A DNA stretch of 6,380 bases from contig CAJXNE010000120.1 in assembly GCA_913056285.1 (NCBI GenBank), positions 1-6,380 on the forward strand. The letters run 5' to 3'. The translations under genes and the position numbers were made by a program. Below, in pieces: positions 6,340 through 6,380 of the stretch. This DNA comes from an uncultured Zetaproteobacteria bacterium (lineage in GTDB: Bacteria > Pseudomonadota > Zetaproteobacteria > Mariprofundales > Mariprofundaceae). The notes below the pieces were generated by a model that saw nothing but the letters and a program-made list of their open reading frames with translations, ran no database searches and was not told where the DNA came from. Position 1 is the first letter of the stretch; every line of letters begins with the position of its first letter.

Positions 6340-6355
6340 TGCGGCGTATGCCGCA
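6340..6355. repeat. Short GC-rich hairpin near right edge
   Basis: TGCGGC and GCCGCA form a perfect 6-bp stem around GTAT. It lies upstream of the preferred HAD start, within the open extension of that frame. No U-tract follows on the minus strand. If the HAD gene starts at 6280, this may be the end structure of the gene to the right; if the long frame is real, it is coding sequence. Confidence 0.3.
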
Positions 6356-6380
6356 ACCCTTTGATTCGTCTGACATCCCG

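Overview
The window looks like an ordinary stretch of chromosome from a Gram-negative, probably proteobacterial, organism. The evidence is an AsmA-family envelope protein, a YciO-type Sua5/YrdC protein, a YqhA (UPF0114) membrane protein, a Gph-like HAD phosphatase, purine-rich Shine-Dalgarno sites and a candidate sigma-54 promoter. No gene pins down the genus. All convincing genes lie on the minus strand, so transcription runs from the right edge to the left.

Right to left: (i) 5558-6280 encodes a HAD-superfamily phosphatase of the phosphoglycolate phosphatase type, whose true start is unclear because its frame stays open almost to the window edge. (ii) 3189-5462 encodes a 757-residue AsmA-family protein, followed 31 bp later by (iii) 2540-3157, a YciO-like protein; these two probably share a transcript. 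(iv) A 106-bp gap carries a good match to a sigma-54 (-24/-12) promoter. It leads into a tight two-gene unit: a YqhA-family membrane protein (1921-2433) and, 3 bp on, a six-transmembrane potassium channel (1201-1917) with a TVGYGD selectivity filter. (v) After a 253-bp gap comes 402-947, a small exported glycine-zipper protein whose Tyr/His/Arg/Glu-rich tail contains an internal duplication. It has a near-perfect ribosome binding site.

The left ~400 bp hold no convincing gene but are rich in inverted repeats: a hairpin directly after the glycine-zipper stop codon, a short GC-rich hairpin at 153-169, a 99-bp foldback element at 32-130 with 20-bp arms, and a small hairpin at the left edge. This looks like intergenic repeat or MITE/REP-like DNA.

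I see no CRISPR array, transposase, rRNA, tRNA or defence locus. The items most worth following are the sigma-54-preceded YqhA/K+ channel pair, the duplicated Tyr/His/Arg-rich tail of the glycine-zipper protein, and the foldback element. The case for a wholly new system here is weak.
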